The position numbers and the translations under genes were made by a program. A stretch of 64,000 nt of DNA from Ascochyta rabiei (lineage: Eukaryota; Ascomycota; Dothideomycetes; Pleosporales; Didymellaceae). This document shows, one piece after another, positions 10,934-21,853 of the stretch. Below the pieces are notes generated by a model. The model ran no database searches. It saw only the letters and a list, made by a program, of their open reading frames with translations, and was not told the DNA's origin. Location of the stretch: NCBI RefSeq assembly GCF_004011695.2, contig NC_082422.1, positions 992,001-1,056,000 on the forward strand. The letters are read 5' to 3'. Positions within the stretch are counted from its first letter, which is position 1; the number at the start of each line of letters is the position of its first letter.

Positions 10934-13900
10934 TCAATGCTCGTGTCCGTGGTGGTCATGAGGACCAGCATTCGCGCCACCAAAGTCGATCTTCCAGCCC
11001 CGTCCAATGCCTACGCTGGGGTCGCGAATGATTGCGAAGGCGGCCTTCTTGCCATCGGCAGGGTAGTACTCAAGAGGCACTGGTTTCCTTCTCTTGCTCT
11101 CCTTCGAGCCCTCCTCCATGACGATGACCTCGTCCTTGTCCTTCCACGCACTTGGTGCACCGATGACGATGACCTTCTCAACACGGACCTTGTCCATCGA
11201 CTTGGCGTACTTTTCGTACTTTACGGTGCGGACGGTGCTAGTGTCGAGGTTCGACGAGGTGAGGATGTTGCGCTTGCCGTCGAACGAGAAGCGGCGGTGA
11301 ATGAAGGCACCGCCTTGGTAGTCGAATGTCTCGCCGTCATCGACATAGAGTGTGCCTGCCGCGTTGCCGTCCTTGTCGAGAACAACAACAAGCGTGAAGG
11401 GATCGTACTTCATGAGGCCTGAAGAACGACGGGGACGGTCGCGGCGGGGAATGATGTGACCTCCCTGCATAAGGAGCGGGATCTTTTCGAGAGGTGCAGG
11501 GACAGTGTGCTGGCCCTTGCCGGTGTAAGTGGTGTAGTCGAAGTAGTCGTAGTAAGGCTGGTCGTCTGCGATGTATACAGAGACGCTGTCGGCGCCTTCC
11601 TTAGTGACTGGCTTAGCAAGCAGACCGGTGGACCCGATATAGAGCTGGTCATCGACCGCGAAACCGGCCTCATCATCTGGATGGATGTAGAAGTTAGGAC
11701 GCACGATTGGTGCACCAGTTGTGTGGGCCTCGTGGAAGGCAGTGTACCAGGCAGGAAGCAGCTGATAACGCAGACGAAGAGCCTGAGTGATAATCTCAGT
11801 GTATGGCGATCCAGGAATGTAAGGCTCACGACGGCGAGTGTCGATGTGGGCGTGGCCACGGAAGAACGGGTAGTAGATACCAGCCTGGTACCAGCGCGTG
11901 AGAAGCTCCTTGCTGGGGTTGCCGAAGAAACCTCCAACGTCAGCACCAGCGAATGGGAAACCAGAGATGCCTTGGTTGAGAATCATAGGCAGAGATGCTT
12001 CAAGATGGGGCCAGTCAGCCTGGTTGTCACCAGTCCACATGGCCGCACTACGTTGACTGCCAGAGTAGAAGGCACGAGTGAGGACAAATGGACGGCGGAG
12101 CTCGCCCTTCTTGCGCTCAGTCAGGGCGTGGTAGGTAGCATTGTGGAAGGTCATGCCATTGATGTTGTGGACATCGCGGTGCTCCCAGTTGCCGTGGTGT
12201 AAGTTGTCCTTGGGCATAGTAGTCTCAGGGCCGTTGAAGACAGAGGGCTCGTTCATATCGTTCCAGATGAATGTGTTGTGAGCAGATCCCTTGAACTTGT
12301 CATACTTGAACAAACCCTTCCACCAATCAATGGCAGCTGGGTTGAAGCAGTCGACCCACATGGAGGAACCGGGCCAGCACCAACCCTCGTACTGGTTGCC
12401 ATCCTTGTTCTTGACAGCGAGGTCCTTGCTCTTGAGCTCGTCAATGATAGGGTAGTTGTTGGTGTTCTTGATGTGAGGGTCGATGATCGCCACAAGCTTC
12501 CTGTCTCGCTTGTCGAGTTGCTGCTGCATGGAGATTGGGTCAACGAATGTCAGCGGGTCCCAGGTGAAGTATTCTTTTTCGTGGGTGTATTCAATGTCGA
12601 GCCAGATGACATCGTACGGGATGTTGAACTTGTCGAAACGGCGGTCAACATCCTTGACATCCTCGTCGGTGACGTAGTTCCAGCGGCACTGGTGGTAGGC
12701 AATGGCGAACGACTGGGGCATGGCAGTGTATCCAGTGAGCTCACCATACTGACGGGTAAGATCCTGAGGGGTGGGTCCAAGAAAGACGAACACATCCAAG
12801 AGACCACTCTCGGACATCCAGTGGGTGTGCGTGTCAGTGTGGCCTTCGACACCGAGCGCCAGCGGATTCGCAGTGTTTCTGGTCTTGGTCACGTCGATCC
12901 ATGTCTCGGCAGCGTTGAGCCAGAAGACACCGACGGTGGATCCTTTGCGGTGTGCCTGCATGAATGGGATGGCGCCGTACAAAGTCATTGGGCTGTCCAT
13001 CTCGTACTCAAAGACATCAGCGTTGTACAGTCGATATGGCTCGGTGTAGGCATCGTTGCCGCCTCTGTTAGGATGTTAGCTGGGCAGCCTTCTATAGCCA
13101 CTTGTGATTGAGCGGCATACCTCGTCGTCTTCAGTGAGAGCCTTGTGGCATGTTCTGGGATACCAAATACGTGGGCGTAGCCGGGGAAGGAGATGTCGAG
13201 TGAGATAGCTTCAGGGCCGCGAGGCTTTGTGTCGGTGTTTCCACCAAAACTCTCGTCCCACCATGTACTCTCGTCTTCGCCCTTTTCCTCCTCGACCTTC
13301 TCCTCCTCGACCTTTGGCTCTTCTTTGGCCTCCTCGCCGTCCTTTGGCTCCTCCTTGGGCTTCTCGACCTTTGCCCTCCAGTGCTCCAGGTTCAAGAAAC
13401 CACGCTCGTTGAACTTGACTTGGGTCTCGCCGTCCCGCTGGAACTCGATCGAGAAAGGTGCATGGCGGATGATGGCTTGGTGCCTGCTGCCTTTGCCGTA
13501 GACGACCTTGGTGTAGCCAGCATCGGCTGCTTCAGCCAATGCAGCGCCGCTGGAGGTCTTCAGGCCGCCGACGAGCGCCCATTTGCCAGCTTCGTTGTAT
13601 CGCTCCTTTCTGGCTTTGCTGTCGTGCCTGAGGTCGATGTCTCCTTTCTGCCTCTTTGCTTCGTCCAGGGTAACTCTTGCAACGCCAGATTCGAGGAAAG
13701 TGACTGTGAGCGGCAACTGGACCTTCTCGGCACCTTCTCCGACCGTCTTGAGTACTACAGCGTCCAGTTGGCCGTCCTTGAACTTAAGTGTCGTGGGGTC
13801 GAGGGCGTATGGGGAGACGAAGGAGCTCGAGGCAGTGACGTCGTCGGCGAATGCGCGGTTGCGTTTACAGAAGCCAGACTGGTCGCAGGTTTTGAAGTTT

Positions 13901-14096
13901 TCATGCTTGACAGATACTGTGGCCTCTCGTTAGCAAATTGACTCGAAGGCACGCCCTTTATCGAGTGCATGCAGGGGAGTTGGAGCTCCAACGCGTGCGG
14001 CTACATACCAGCTGGCAAGAACAAGCTGCACAGCGCCGTCCACAGCAAGAACACGGCCGTCCACCGGGGAGCGGACCTCTGCTGTGATGTAACCAT
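10934..14096 (-). CDS. ROT2: Glucosidase II catalytic alpha subunit (GH31)
   Basis: Three exons (14096-14009, 13916-13121, 13064-10934) give 1004 aa. Exon 1 encodes a signal peptide (RWTAVFLLWTALCSLFL). The mature start contains HENFKTCDQSGFCKRNRAFA, the Cys-containing N-terminal hallmark of glucosidase II alpha. A Lys/Glu-rich linker (about residues 220-255) precedes DESTWWDESFGGNTDTKPRG. The GH31 barrel holds IWNDMNEPSVF (nucleophile Asp about residue 564) and MWTGDNQADW (acid/base Asp about residue 641). The enzyme trims the two inner alpha-1,3-glucoses from N-glycans in the ER lumen and drives the calnexin cycle, together with a beta subunit not seen here. The C-terminus is His-rich (PHDHHGHEH), without KDEL, as expected for a subunit retained through its partner. 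It shares a 341-bp divergent promoter with nucleoside diphosphate kinase. Confidence 0.95.
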
Positions 14097-14437
14097 CTCC
14101 AGTAGCTCAGCAATAATCCAATACTGCTTTGACTGGGAAAGCTGTCCACTTGGCCCGTCCAAGATAAGACGTCTGATGAAACGTAGCTGTTCCTTACCTA
14201 ATCACGCGAGCAAACCACACAAACAGCGGCAGCCGCCCAGGTCAGGGCGCACCGCTAACCGCTAATGCTGACCCCGCCAACGCAGCACCCCCACCAAGGC
14301 CAATGATGGTACCAAGAGAATTTTAGTGCCAGAATGTCCGAGTCCAATTCTTCTCCCTACCCCTCTGGCATCCCGATTCTCTCCCCTTCTCCAGAAGCCA
14401 TCTTCGAAAGAACATCGAACTCTCCCACACCGCAAAC
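14097..14437. promoter_or_regulatory. Divergent promoter, glucosidase II alpha / NDK1
   Basis: 341 bp separate the two ATGs, so this short stretch must hold both 5' leaders and promoters. A CCAAT sequence lies at 14118-14122, but it is only about 22 bp from the glucosidase ATG and probably in its leader. A pyrimidine-rich tract precedes the NDK1 start. No clear TATA box was seen. Confidence 0.5.
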
Positions 14438-15261
14438 ATGACTACCGAGCAGACGTAGGTTGCATCCCGTCCACCCTCCCGTGGCTCTGCGGAAGGTCAA
14501 CAAGGGAAAGGCGGTGTAGCTAACTGTTGGGAACAGCTTCATTGCTATCAAGCCTGATGGCGTCCAGGTATGCAGCACAACACCACGGGGCGCTGCAATT
14601 GCAGCGTGTCTCTCAATTGCAGTGCACCAACACGCAGCAGAGTAGCAGCGTACTGACCCCGTACACAGCGTGGCCTCATTGGCCCCATCATCTCCCGCTT
14701 TGAGAACCGCGGCTTCAAGCTCGCTGCCATCAAGCTCGTCACTCCCGGCAAGGAGCACCTCGAGAAGCACTACGAGGACTTGAGCACCAAGCCCTTCTTC
14801 CCTGGTCTGATCGCCTGTACGTACCCATCCCCTCCCAACATGTGCACAGTGCAATTGCCCCTCCACCAAGACCTTTGTGGAACACCCTGCAGGACAGCCT
14901 GCAGGGCAGCCTGCAAGGAGCCTGGCCAACACCAGCAACATCAACCACCACCATCACCCCCCGCATGCCAACGCAACATACTTATAGCGACTCAGACATG
15001 TCCTCGGGCCCCATCTGCGCCATGGTCTGGGAGGGCCGTGACGCCGTCAAGACCGGCCGCTCCATCCTCGGAGCCACCAACCCCCTTGCCTCCGCCCCCG
15101 GCACCATCCGCGGCGACTTCGCCCTCGACGTCGGCCGCAACGTCTGCCACGGCTCCGACAGCGTCGAGAACGCCAAGAAGGAGATTGCCCTGTGGTTCAA
15201 GGACGGCGAGGTCCAGGAGTGGAAGCAGGCCGGCTTCGACTGGATCTACGAGAAGGCTTAA
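14438..15261 (+). CDS. NDK1: Nucleoside diphosphate kinase
   Basis: Four exons (14438-14454, 14537-14567, 14669-14816, 14996-15261) give 153 aa, the standard length of eukaryotic NDPK. The protein begins [19 protein letters not shown]. The active-site histidine sits in [20 protein letters not shown], and [19 protein letters not shown] and IYEKA at the C-terminus are canonical. NDPK transfers the gamma phosphate of ATP to NDPs through a phospho-His, works as a hexamer in cytosol and other compartments, and balances nucleotide pools. Three introns in so short a gene is typical of ascomycete NDK1. The third intron (179 nt) carries three imperfect 12-bp CTGCAGG-type copies. It is transcribed away from glucosidase II alpha and converges on the large OB-fold gene. 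Confidence 0.96.
14887..14922. repeat. 12-bp x3 repeat inside NDK1 intron 3
   Basis: Three imperfect tandem copies of CTGCAGGRCAGC lie inside the intron, clear of both splice sites and of the probable branch point near the 3' end. Confidence 0.6.
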
Positions 15262-15561
15262 ATGGCTCTCTCTCTGGCTCACTCGGCTTTTCTGAAAAGG
15301 CTCCCAGTGCTGGTTGATTGTACACACGGGCTCTCGTATGGCTGTTGTAGCGTGTTCTGGAAATGCCAGTAGGGTCACTGAACGCACTAGTAAGGATGCT
15401 CCGCCACGGCTTGAACGGGTTCGTGCTGTGCGCCAGCGTGAAAGCTATGACGATACGATCTAGACGGACAAGATAGAAGCCCAAAATGAGACACGATGCA
15501 TGATCTCAACACAAGCAGCTTGTTCGATTGTGATGGGATGTATGCTATTCAACCACAAGCT

Positions 15562-18500
15562 CTACTCAACCCCTTCTACCTCCTCGACCTCGACCTCAAC
15601 AGCGCCCTTACTCTGACTCCTCGTCTCCCTCTCTTCACCCGATCCATCCAACTCCCCCTTGACCCTCCCCACCCACCACCCCCTCAACTTCCCCACCTCA
15701 GTCCACTCGCCCTCACCCCTCTCTACACTCGGTCCCTTGACCTCCTCCCTAGCCCTCAATTCCCCCCACTTCGCCTTGTTGGCGCCCCAGACGGGCTTCC
15801 CAAAGCGCCAGACACACCAGCTGCTCTGATCCTGGCTTTTCAGAAGCGGTTCGCGCCTGCGACTCTCGACGGCGAAGGCGCGCAGCAGGACGACGTCGCC
15901 GGCGTGGGTCTCGGGGAGCGCGGACTGGTAGGCGCGGAAGACGTTTACGGTTCGGACGGCCGGGAAGAGGGAGCGGTCGGTGATGTGCAGCGTGGTGGTC
16001 CAGTGTCGGGGGCCCTTTTTGGCGCGCGAGGGCACCGTGCTGGGGGATGTGCAGAGGGCGAGGATGTCTGGGTTTGAGGACGAGTGGAATTGGCTCGAGC
16101 GGTTGAGGAAGTAGATTAGATCGCGCAGGGGTGTGTAGTACGCTAGTGGGGTGGAGAGGCCGATGGAGGGCAGCTCTGGTTTGGGTAGGAGAGTTGCGTC
16201 TTCGTCGTCGGCGGAGACGGCGTCTGAGGATTGGCGAGTGGGAGATGAGGATGCCAGCTCTGTGATGGCGGGCTTGCGGCGTGGGGAAGTCCGTGTTTTT
16301 GGAGATGCCACAGCGGGCTGTGTCTGTACCCCAGGCAGAGGTATGTCGAAAGAGCGAAGACTGACGCTTGCGGAGGTTGTTTGTGTGAGGTCAGGCGCGA
16401 CGAGCAAGCTTTGGTCGGGTTGACGGGCTTGGAAAGAAAGTGGCGGCTCCATCGCTGTTTGTTGCGAGACATCCAGGGTGGAGGAATGACTCTCGTAAAC
16501 GGCAGACTGCTGCGCAGAAGATGGCTCAGTCGCAGGGAACGACGTGTAAGAGGTATCGTCAAGGGCGGTCGGTGCCGGTGGCGAGCTTCTTAAAACGCCT
16601 TCACCTGGTAATACGGGATAGGTGACATACTCTTGCTCAGCAGTAGATGTGGCCTGGTCCGTCTGCGCCTCGCCTGTCTCTCTAGCAAGAGAAGACGTCT
16701 GTGCAAGACCTTTGCTTGTGCGCGTAACGCGAGAGCCCGGGGTCGCAGAGAACGTCGAACGCGCTGAACGGAGTGATCTTCTAGGAGAGTGCTGTGGCTG
16801 GGTCGGAGACACAACTGTGCTTTGTTTCTCCAACGATCGCGATCTTGAGCGAATTCGAGATTGCGATTGTGAGATGCTTGCTGGCGGTGGCTTCAGTCGA
16901 GTCTCATTAGAGTCTCCGTCAGCAGCCTCAACTGTGTCACTTATGTTAGTGAGCATCTGCTCGCCAGCATTGGCCGAGTCATTAGAGTAGTGCGCGGTAG
17001 ATAAGGAATCCTCCGAACGCGATATGTCCTCCTCAGAGTCTTTCACAAAGGCAACATCGGAGTATCTACCTTGCGAGGCCTGGGAATACCCGAACCCAAG
17101 CTCTTGAGAAGACTCAAACATGCTGCCGAAAAGATTGCGGTTCTCCATTTGGGATGGAACGATGTCAAGATCGGTATCTCTCCTTACGAGCTTGCGAGAA
17201 CTTCTGCGTACAGGTGTGTCCCGAGCAGCTGCCATGGTTTTGTCAGGTGATAGGTGCTTGGACTGTGAGCGGAGGCTGTAAGGCAATTTTTGCGCCGTGT
17301 CCCGTGTAGGAGTGACGGTGGATCTAGTCCTTGCACGTATTTGCGGTGGTGATACTGTATCACGATTCGTGGAATCCAAAGAAGCCCTGGATTTTGTTGA
17401 CCGCGTGCTCTTGTTGAGCTTGGACACATAGGCATCCTCTTCTGAGGGAGAGGCCGCAGACTTTGCTTTCGACCTGGTGTTTCTGGCTGGGGCCGTGGCC
17501 GGCACTGATTTGGATTGGAGTTCTCCGACTGATTTGGATTGGAGTTCTCCGACTGATTTGGATTGGAGTTCTCCGACTGATTTGGATTGAAGTTCTCCGA
17601 GTTGGTGGCCATGCTCTGAAACTCTGATGAGAAGCTCCGTCGCCGTATCAACGACTGGCTCATGTGGTAGGTGTTGCGTCTCCGTTTGGCCGATCAGATA
17701 TAATGAGCCATCCTCGACCGATTCCATCTTTACGTCGGGGTGTTCAGTATCGACCTGAGTGGTAGGTAGGTCATGATGTTCGATGAGCGCTAATGGCTCA
17801 TTCATCCCTAGCTGCGGCTCCGAGCCTTCAAATGACTGACTGAGTGGCTCTTCGTACGTATCCGGTATGGCGATCTCGCCAACATGGCTAACTAAACTAG
17901 CAGACGCAACAGTCCTGGACTCGCGCACAGCATCGAGAGTTACGAAGTCATCGAAAGCATCGGGTACTGACGCAACGACAGGCTCTTCTTGCGAATGGAC
18001 TGTAGGTTTATGATGTCGCAAGTCTTCAGTATTGCTGGTGTTTGCCTCTGACACTGTATTACTAGATTCGTTCTTAAGGTGATCAGGTTCCGGCGTAGGA
18101 ATCTTGCCGCCGTCATCGCTGTCATCGCTACTTTCGTCGGCCGAGGGTGAGCCAAGATCGACTACCTCGGACACAGTTGCGGATGCTTGCGTATTGCTAG
18201 GCACGTTGTCCTCCTGAAGCTCAGGTTGCGCTTTTTCAACTTCCGTCTTTGTGTCGTTTGCGGTGTTTGACTCTTCTTGCACTTGGCTGCTGATAGGTGG
18301 CGCTTGCTGATCGTGAATGTCATCTTCCGACTCAGCCTCTTCATCAGAGCTTTGCTCTGCGCCAGACCCTACTGCAAGCTCGTTTTCGTTTTTTGATCGA
18401 GTGTCTCCTTCTGGACTTTGCTCTTCGTCCGGCTCGGCCATGACCTGGTCTTCGCCTTCGCCTTCGTCCGATTCAACATCTGAAGATAGAACGGTCACGT

Positions 18501-20601
18501 TTGAAGACTTTGACATTACACTATCATCAAGTGCTTTCGCTGCAGCCACTTGAGCGATCGGTTGTGCATCATCACGTATGGTTGCTGCAGTCTCGTTGAG
18601 AGTATTGAGTGCAACGGCAGCCTCTTCCTCGAAAGTGTCAGCTAGCGAAGGGTACGACATTTCATTGTCCTGAACAGACTGAGCAAGGTCGTCGTCAGCA
18701 GTATGTGGCTGAACGTCTTCTGGTGGCGGTGAAGACAGCTCTAAAGGGCGAGACCAACCAGCCCCGTCCATGCCAAAAGTGAAGCGTACAGGCGTAAAGG
18801 CTGTTTCGTGATCTGGATGAAGTCCTCCCGCTCTGGAGGAGCTGATGGAGCTGTAGAAGGAGTTATCCATGATGTAATCTGCATCGCTGCCAGGCTCTTG
18901 TTCATCGCGCTTGGCCGCTGGTCCATCAAGAGGGGCATGGTCTTGCTGGACGGAGACATGATCTATATATGAAGCGGCCTGCTCCCCGGGAAATGGTGAA
19001 GGTAGAGGCAAGGTGGCAGATTCTACGGCTTTTAGGGTGGGGCTTGAAGGCTCTCCGCCGGCAGGAGTCAACATGGCTGATGCTGTGGGCGCAACAAAAT
19101 CGCTGTTCAACACGGGCAGACTTGGAGGAGGCATCGTGATAACCAGGGAGTCGGCAACCACGTTGGAGGGGTCCGCCAATTCGGGCACTGTCTCGTCCAC
19201 GGTCGTATCCTCGGCCTCGATCGAGCTGTCTCCAATATGGCCTGCTTCGGTGACCTCCAACAGACTACTTTCTTCCATCGCACCAGGTGAGTCGTCATGG
19301 TCCAACTGCGGGGTCTCTGATGCGATTTCCAGGACGGCTGCGTCAGCCTCATCATCTGTCTGCTCGTGTTCGTCTCCCAGCTCAGTAGCCAGGTCAGTAG
19401 TACTTCCACTGTCGTCATCCACATCAGGCACAGTGTCGCCTTCCGTGACAGAGACTCGTCCTGTGGTGGCTGGGTTTTCGGCACGAGCATGCAGCACATT
19501 TTCGCCTTCGTCGTCCGTGTTCAACTCTGTGTCGCCCCCAAAGTCATATTGCGAGTCCAGAGGTGGGTGCTCGGTGGATGCAGGGTAGCGGTGGTAGTCG
19601 TCAGTCTCGCGATTAGCGGTCTCTCTTGGACGCTCTGGGCTTGTCGTCACAGGGATGGCCACCTTCTGCAGCTCTCCGTCGTCGACGGTGGTGTCACCCT
19701 CGGCGCTGTCGGCGATTGTAGTTTCCTCGACGAACTCGGAATGGCCGGGTGGCTCAGCTGGGGGCGACAGAGACTCGGTCCTGGTTGTAGAAGCTGGCGT
19801 TTTTGGCAGCTGCGGCGGGCGGCTCGGCGAAGACACAGGCTCGTGCAGTTTATTGTGCAGTTCATCGTGCAGTTCATCGTGCAGTTCGTCGTGCAGTTCG
19901 TCGTGCAGTTCGTCGTGCAGTTCATCGTGCAGTTCATCGTGCAGTTCGTCGTCCATGTCAGCATCCTCCTTTTCCGGCGAGGGTGTCCTCGCCGTGTACG
20001 TCCAGGCCTTCCAGTCCCGGTACGACTTGCGCCGCCGCTTCTTGTCGTGGCCAGTGCTCTCGTCGGCCAGAGGATCGTACGCGGGCGGTTCGAAGACGGG
20101 CGCGTCGGAGAGTCGTGCGCGCTTGAGGAAGGCTGGCGACGCCCACTGGGGGACGGGGCTGGGGGCTTCCGGCTGCTGGCGTACAGGCGACCGCGGCGCC
20201 GGCGTGGGTGCAGCATCGAGCAGCTCGAGGCTGGCAATCTCAGCTCCGTTGCGGCGCACAGAGATGGCGACCGTCTGCGTGTAGGCCAGCTCCCAGTCCA
20301 GACTCTTCCCCGGCGTGCTGACCGCGCCCTCGTGCACAAACTGCGCGCCGTGCAGGCTCAGCACGACTTCATCGCCGATGCCCACGCCCGTGGTCGCAAG
20401 CGCTCTGGCGCTGGTGGACGAGAAGCGCGCGCGGACCTGGCCCTTGTTGCGTCGCAGGCGAAACTCGGGCTCGGCGAGCAGCAGCGCAAGCTGACGCTGC
20501 GAGGACGAGTACGGCCATATCAGCGTGACCACGGCTTTGATCTGCTTGGAATCGAGCGCGTCCAGCTTCGGCCGGAGCGCAGCAATGTGCACGTGTTCCA
20601 T
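15562..20601 (-). CDS. Very large OB-fold protein, putative telomeric ssDNA-binding (POT1/Cdc13-like domain)
   Basis: A single exon of 1679 aa, started at MEHVHIAALRPKLDALDSKQ; the frame is open further upstream but without a better ATG. The N-terminal 120 aa (IKAVVTLIWPYSSSQRQLAL, RRNKGQVRARFSSTSARAL, GDEVVLSLHGAQFV) resemble an OB-fold. About 1300 disordered, acidic, S/T-rich residues follow. They include the DELH array, four GELQSKSV copies and several basic SP/RS-rich patches. Near the C-terminus (about residues 1480-1630) a second folded block reads PLRDLIYFLNRSSQF, RHWTTTLHITDRSLFPA and GDVVLLRAFAVESRRREPLL, resembling the Telo_bind (POT1/CDC13) OB domain. Fungal proteins of this shape are usually annotated as telomeric single-stranded DNA binding. 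Role at telomeres is therefore inferred; the family match is moderate. The 3' end converges on NDK1. Confidence 0.65.
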   Translation of the reverse strand: MEHVHIAALRPKLDALDSKQIKAVVTLIWPYSSSQRQLALLLAEPEFRLRRNKGQVRARFSSTSARALATTGVGIGDEVVLSLHGAQFVHEGAVSTPGKSLDWELAYTQTVAISVRRNGAEIASLELLDAAPTPAPRSPVRQQPEAPSPVPQWASPAFLKRARLSDAPVFEPPAYDPLADESTGHDKKRRRKSYRDWKAWTYTARTPSPEKEDADMDDELHDELHDELHDELHDELHDELHDELHDELHNKLHEPVSSPSRPPQLPKTPASTTRTESLSPPAEPPGHSEFVEETTIADSAEGDTTVDDGELQKVAIPVTTSPERPRETANRETDDYHRYPASTEHPPLDSQYDFGGDTELNTDDEGENVLHARAENPATTGRVSVTEGDTVPDVDDDSGSTTDLATELGDEHEQTDDEADAAVLEIASETPQLDHDDSPGAMEESSLLEVTEAGHIGDSSIEAEDTTVDETVPELADPSNVVADSLVITMPPPSLPVLNSDFVAPTASAMLTPAGGEPSSPTLKAVESATLPLPSPFPGEQAASYIDHVSVQQDHAPLDGPAAKRDEQEPGSDADYIMDNSFYSSISSSRAGGLHPDHETAFTPVRFTFGMDGAGWSRPLELSSPPPEDVQPHTADDDLAQSVQDNEMSYPSLADTFEEEAAVALNTLNETAATIRDDAQPIAQVAAAKALDDSVMSKSSNVTVLSSDVESDEGEGEDQVMAEPDEEQSPEGDTRSKNENELAVGSGAEQSSDEEAESEDDIHDQQAPPISSQVQEESNTANDTKTEVEKAQPELQEDNVPSNTQASATVSEVVDLGSPSADESSDDSDDGGKIPTPEPDHLKNESSNTVSEANTSNTEDLRHHKPTVHSQEEPVVASVPDAFDDFVTLDAVRESRTVASASLVSHVGEIAIPDTYEEPLSQSFEGSEPQLGMNEPLALIEHHDLPTTQVDTEHPDVKMESVEDGSLYLIGQTETQHLPHEPVVDTATELLIRVSEHGHQLGELQSKSVGELQSKSVGELQSKSVGELQSKSVPATAPARNTRSKAKSAASPSEEDAYVSKLNKSTRSTKSRASLDSTNRDTVSPPQIRARTRSTVTPTRDTAQKLPYSLRSQSKHLSPDKTMAAARDTPVRRSSRKLVRRDTDLDIVPSQMENRNLFGSMFESSQELGFGYSQASQGRYSDVAFVKDSEEDISRSEDSLSTAHYSNDSANAGEQMLTNISDTVEAADGDSNETRLKPPPASISQSQSRIRSRSRSLEKQSTVVSPTQPQHSPRRSLRSARSTFSATPGSRVTRTSKGLAQTSSLARETGEAQTDQATSTAEQEYVTYPVLPGEGVLRSSPPAPTALDDTSYTSFPATEPSSAQQSAVYESHSSTLDVSQQTAMEPPLSFQARQPDQSLLVAPDLTQTTSASVSLRSFDIPLPGVQTQPAVASPKTRTSPRRKPAITELASSSPTRQSSDAVSADDEDATLLPKPELPSIGLSTPLAYYTPLRDLIYFLNRSSQFHSSSNPDILALCTSPSTVPSRAKKGPRHWTTTLHITDRSLFPAVRTVNVFRAYQSALPETHAGDVVLLRAFAVESRRREPLLKSQDQSSWCVWRFGKPVWGANKAKWGELRAREEVKGPSVERGEGEWTEVGKLRGWWVGRVKGELDGSGEERETRSQSKGAVEVEVEEVEGVE
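17505..17600. repeat. 24-bp x4 coding repeat (GELQSKSV)
   Basis: Four nearly identical 24-bp units in frame inside the large OB-fold gene add four eight-residue GELQSKSV copies. The near-identity suggests recent expansion. Confidence 0.9.
19843..19953. repeat. 12-bp x9 coding minisatellite (DELH)
   Basis: Nine 12-bp units encode tandem DELH, the C-terminal-most one diverged to NKLH. They sit in the disordered linker just after the N-terminal OB-like domain. Silent GTC/ATC-type variation occurs in blocks, indicating unit-wise duplication. Confidence 0.92.
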
Positions 20602-21853
20602 GGCAAGCTCCACGGTCCAGGTGCGTCGCGGGCACCACGTGTTCTTGCTATCCCTCAAACATGGCTGCGTACGTGTGACGGTCCTAGCAGCTGTCGATTG
20701 TGTGCCGGTGAATGAGCGCTGGTCGTGCACCACCAAGAGCTCGGCACCACTTTCGCCCAGGTCAGAGGTCGTCGATCATGGATGCGCCCCACACCAACGA
20801 AGCCACAGCCACCCGCATCTGGCATGCCCACCCTTTCTTCTTTCGGACGCGTTTCTGCAAGGACATCAATAATCACACCGTACACACATGTTGACTTTCA
20901 CGCTCTCACAGGGCAGAAACGCCAAAGACAAGCGTACCTCTCTGACCACCGACCGACTGTTTTTGTACCCAAGGCTCACCATACACTACTCCTCTGAAAA
21001 CAAGATAGAGCTTGCTACAATCCACCTCCACACGGAACCACCACCACCGCCACAACAATGTCCACTCATCAAATCAATGTCGAGTTGACTACTTCCTTCC
21101 AGCATCCACCGCTGAACTAGGCAAATCAGAGATGCGACTTCCTGGACCCCGCAGAGCACCCACAGTCGAACGGCAATGATTGTCTTTTGCTGATCCACAC
21201 TCTGCTGGAACATGTATGCTTTTCAACACTGCAGCAAGTACAGAACAAGCCTTGAAATAGGGATGAATTATCAAAGGGATCTTGGACAAGGGATCTAGGA
21301 CTAGGGATCTAGGACTATGGATATAAGACTATGGATCTAAGACTATGGATATAAGACTATGGATCTAAGACTATGGATCTAGGACTATGAATCTAGGACG
21401 ATTGGCTGGGTTGGGGGTCATGCGCAGGGCCACGCAAGGATTACGCGGACGGTCTGGTCGATCCATCGTACTTGATTCATCTAGACTTTCTTAGTTCAGG
21501 ACAAAGAAGCATCACTTGATCGCGCCAACTTCCAAGACTTCAATAGGACCTCGTCGTCCATATCGGCGGATGTGATAGCACCCCTATCTGATTGGTCCGG
21601 AGACGGCTGTTGCTAGCATCATCCGCCAGCTGCGTCAGAATTTTAACACCATGCCACCTGCACCGAGAGCAACCTTCTCCCCTACATCAAGGCTGCAATC
21701 GAGCTATGGAAGCGTGCGAGTTGCCACTTGAGCGTGCAGTGACTGGATCGGCGTACTGCAAACCGTTTCGCTAATAATAGACTTCTGCCTCGTGGTACCA
21801 CATCGCGACGACCATCGGCAACCTCCCTTGCAACTACTGCGTACCCTGCAGGA
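20602..21853. other. Intergenic region with minisatellite
   Basis: Divergent spacer between the OB-fold gene and the CinY-like gene. It contains the 14-bp array at 21276-21399 and no convincing coding frame. Confidence 0.5.
21276..21399. repeat. 14-bp minisatellite, about 8-9 copies
   Basis: Tandem units of consensus GGATCTAAGACTAT, with variants GGATATAAGACTAT and GGATCTAGGACTAG partly alternating, which points to higher-order duplication. No gene spans it; it lies about 450 bp upstream of the CinY-like start. Confidence 0.88.

Noticed and set aside
12278..13111. 277-codon plus frame
   Set aside because: Antisense shadow of glucosidase II alpha.
19366..20715. 449-codon plus-strand frame
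   Set aside because: Antisense to the large OB-fold gene. Its VQFIVQFI tract is the reverse reading of the DELH repeat, and the opposite strand gives a more coherent protein.
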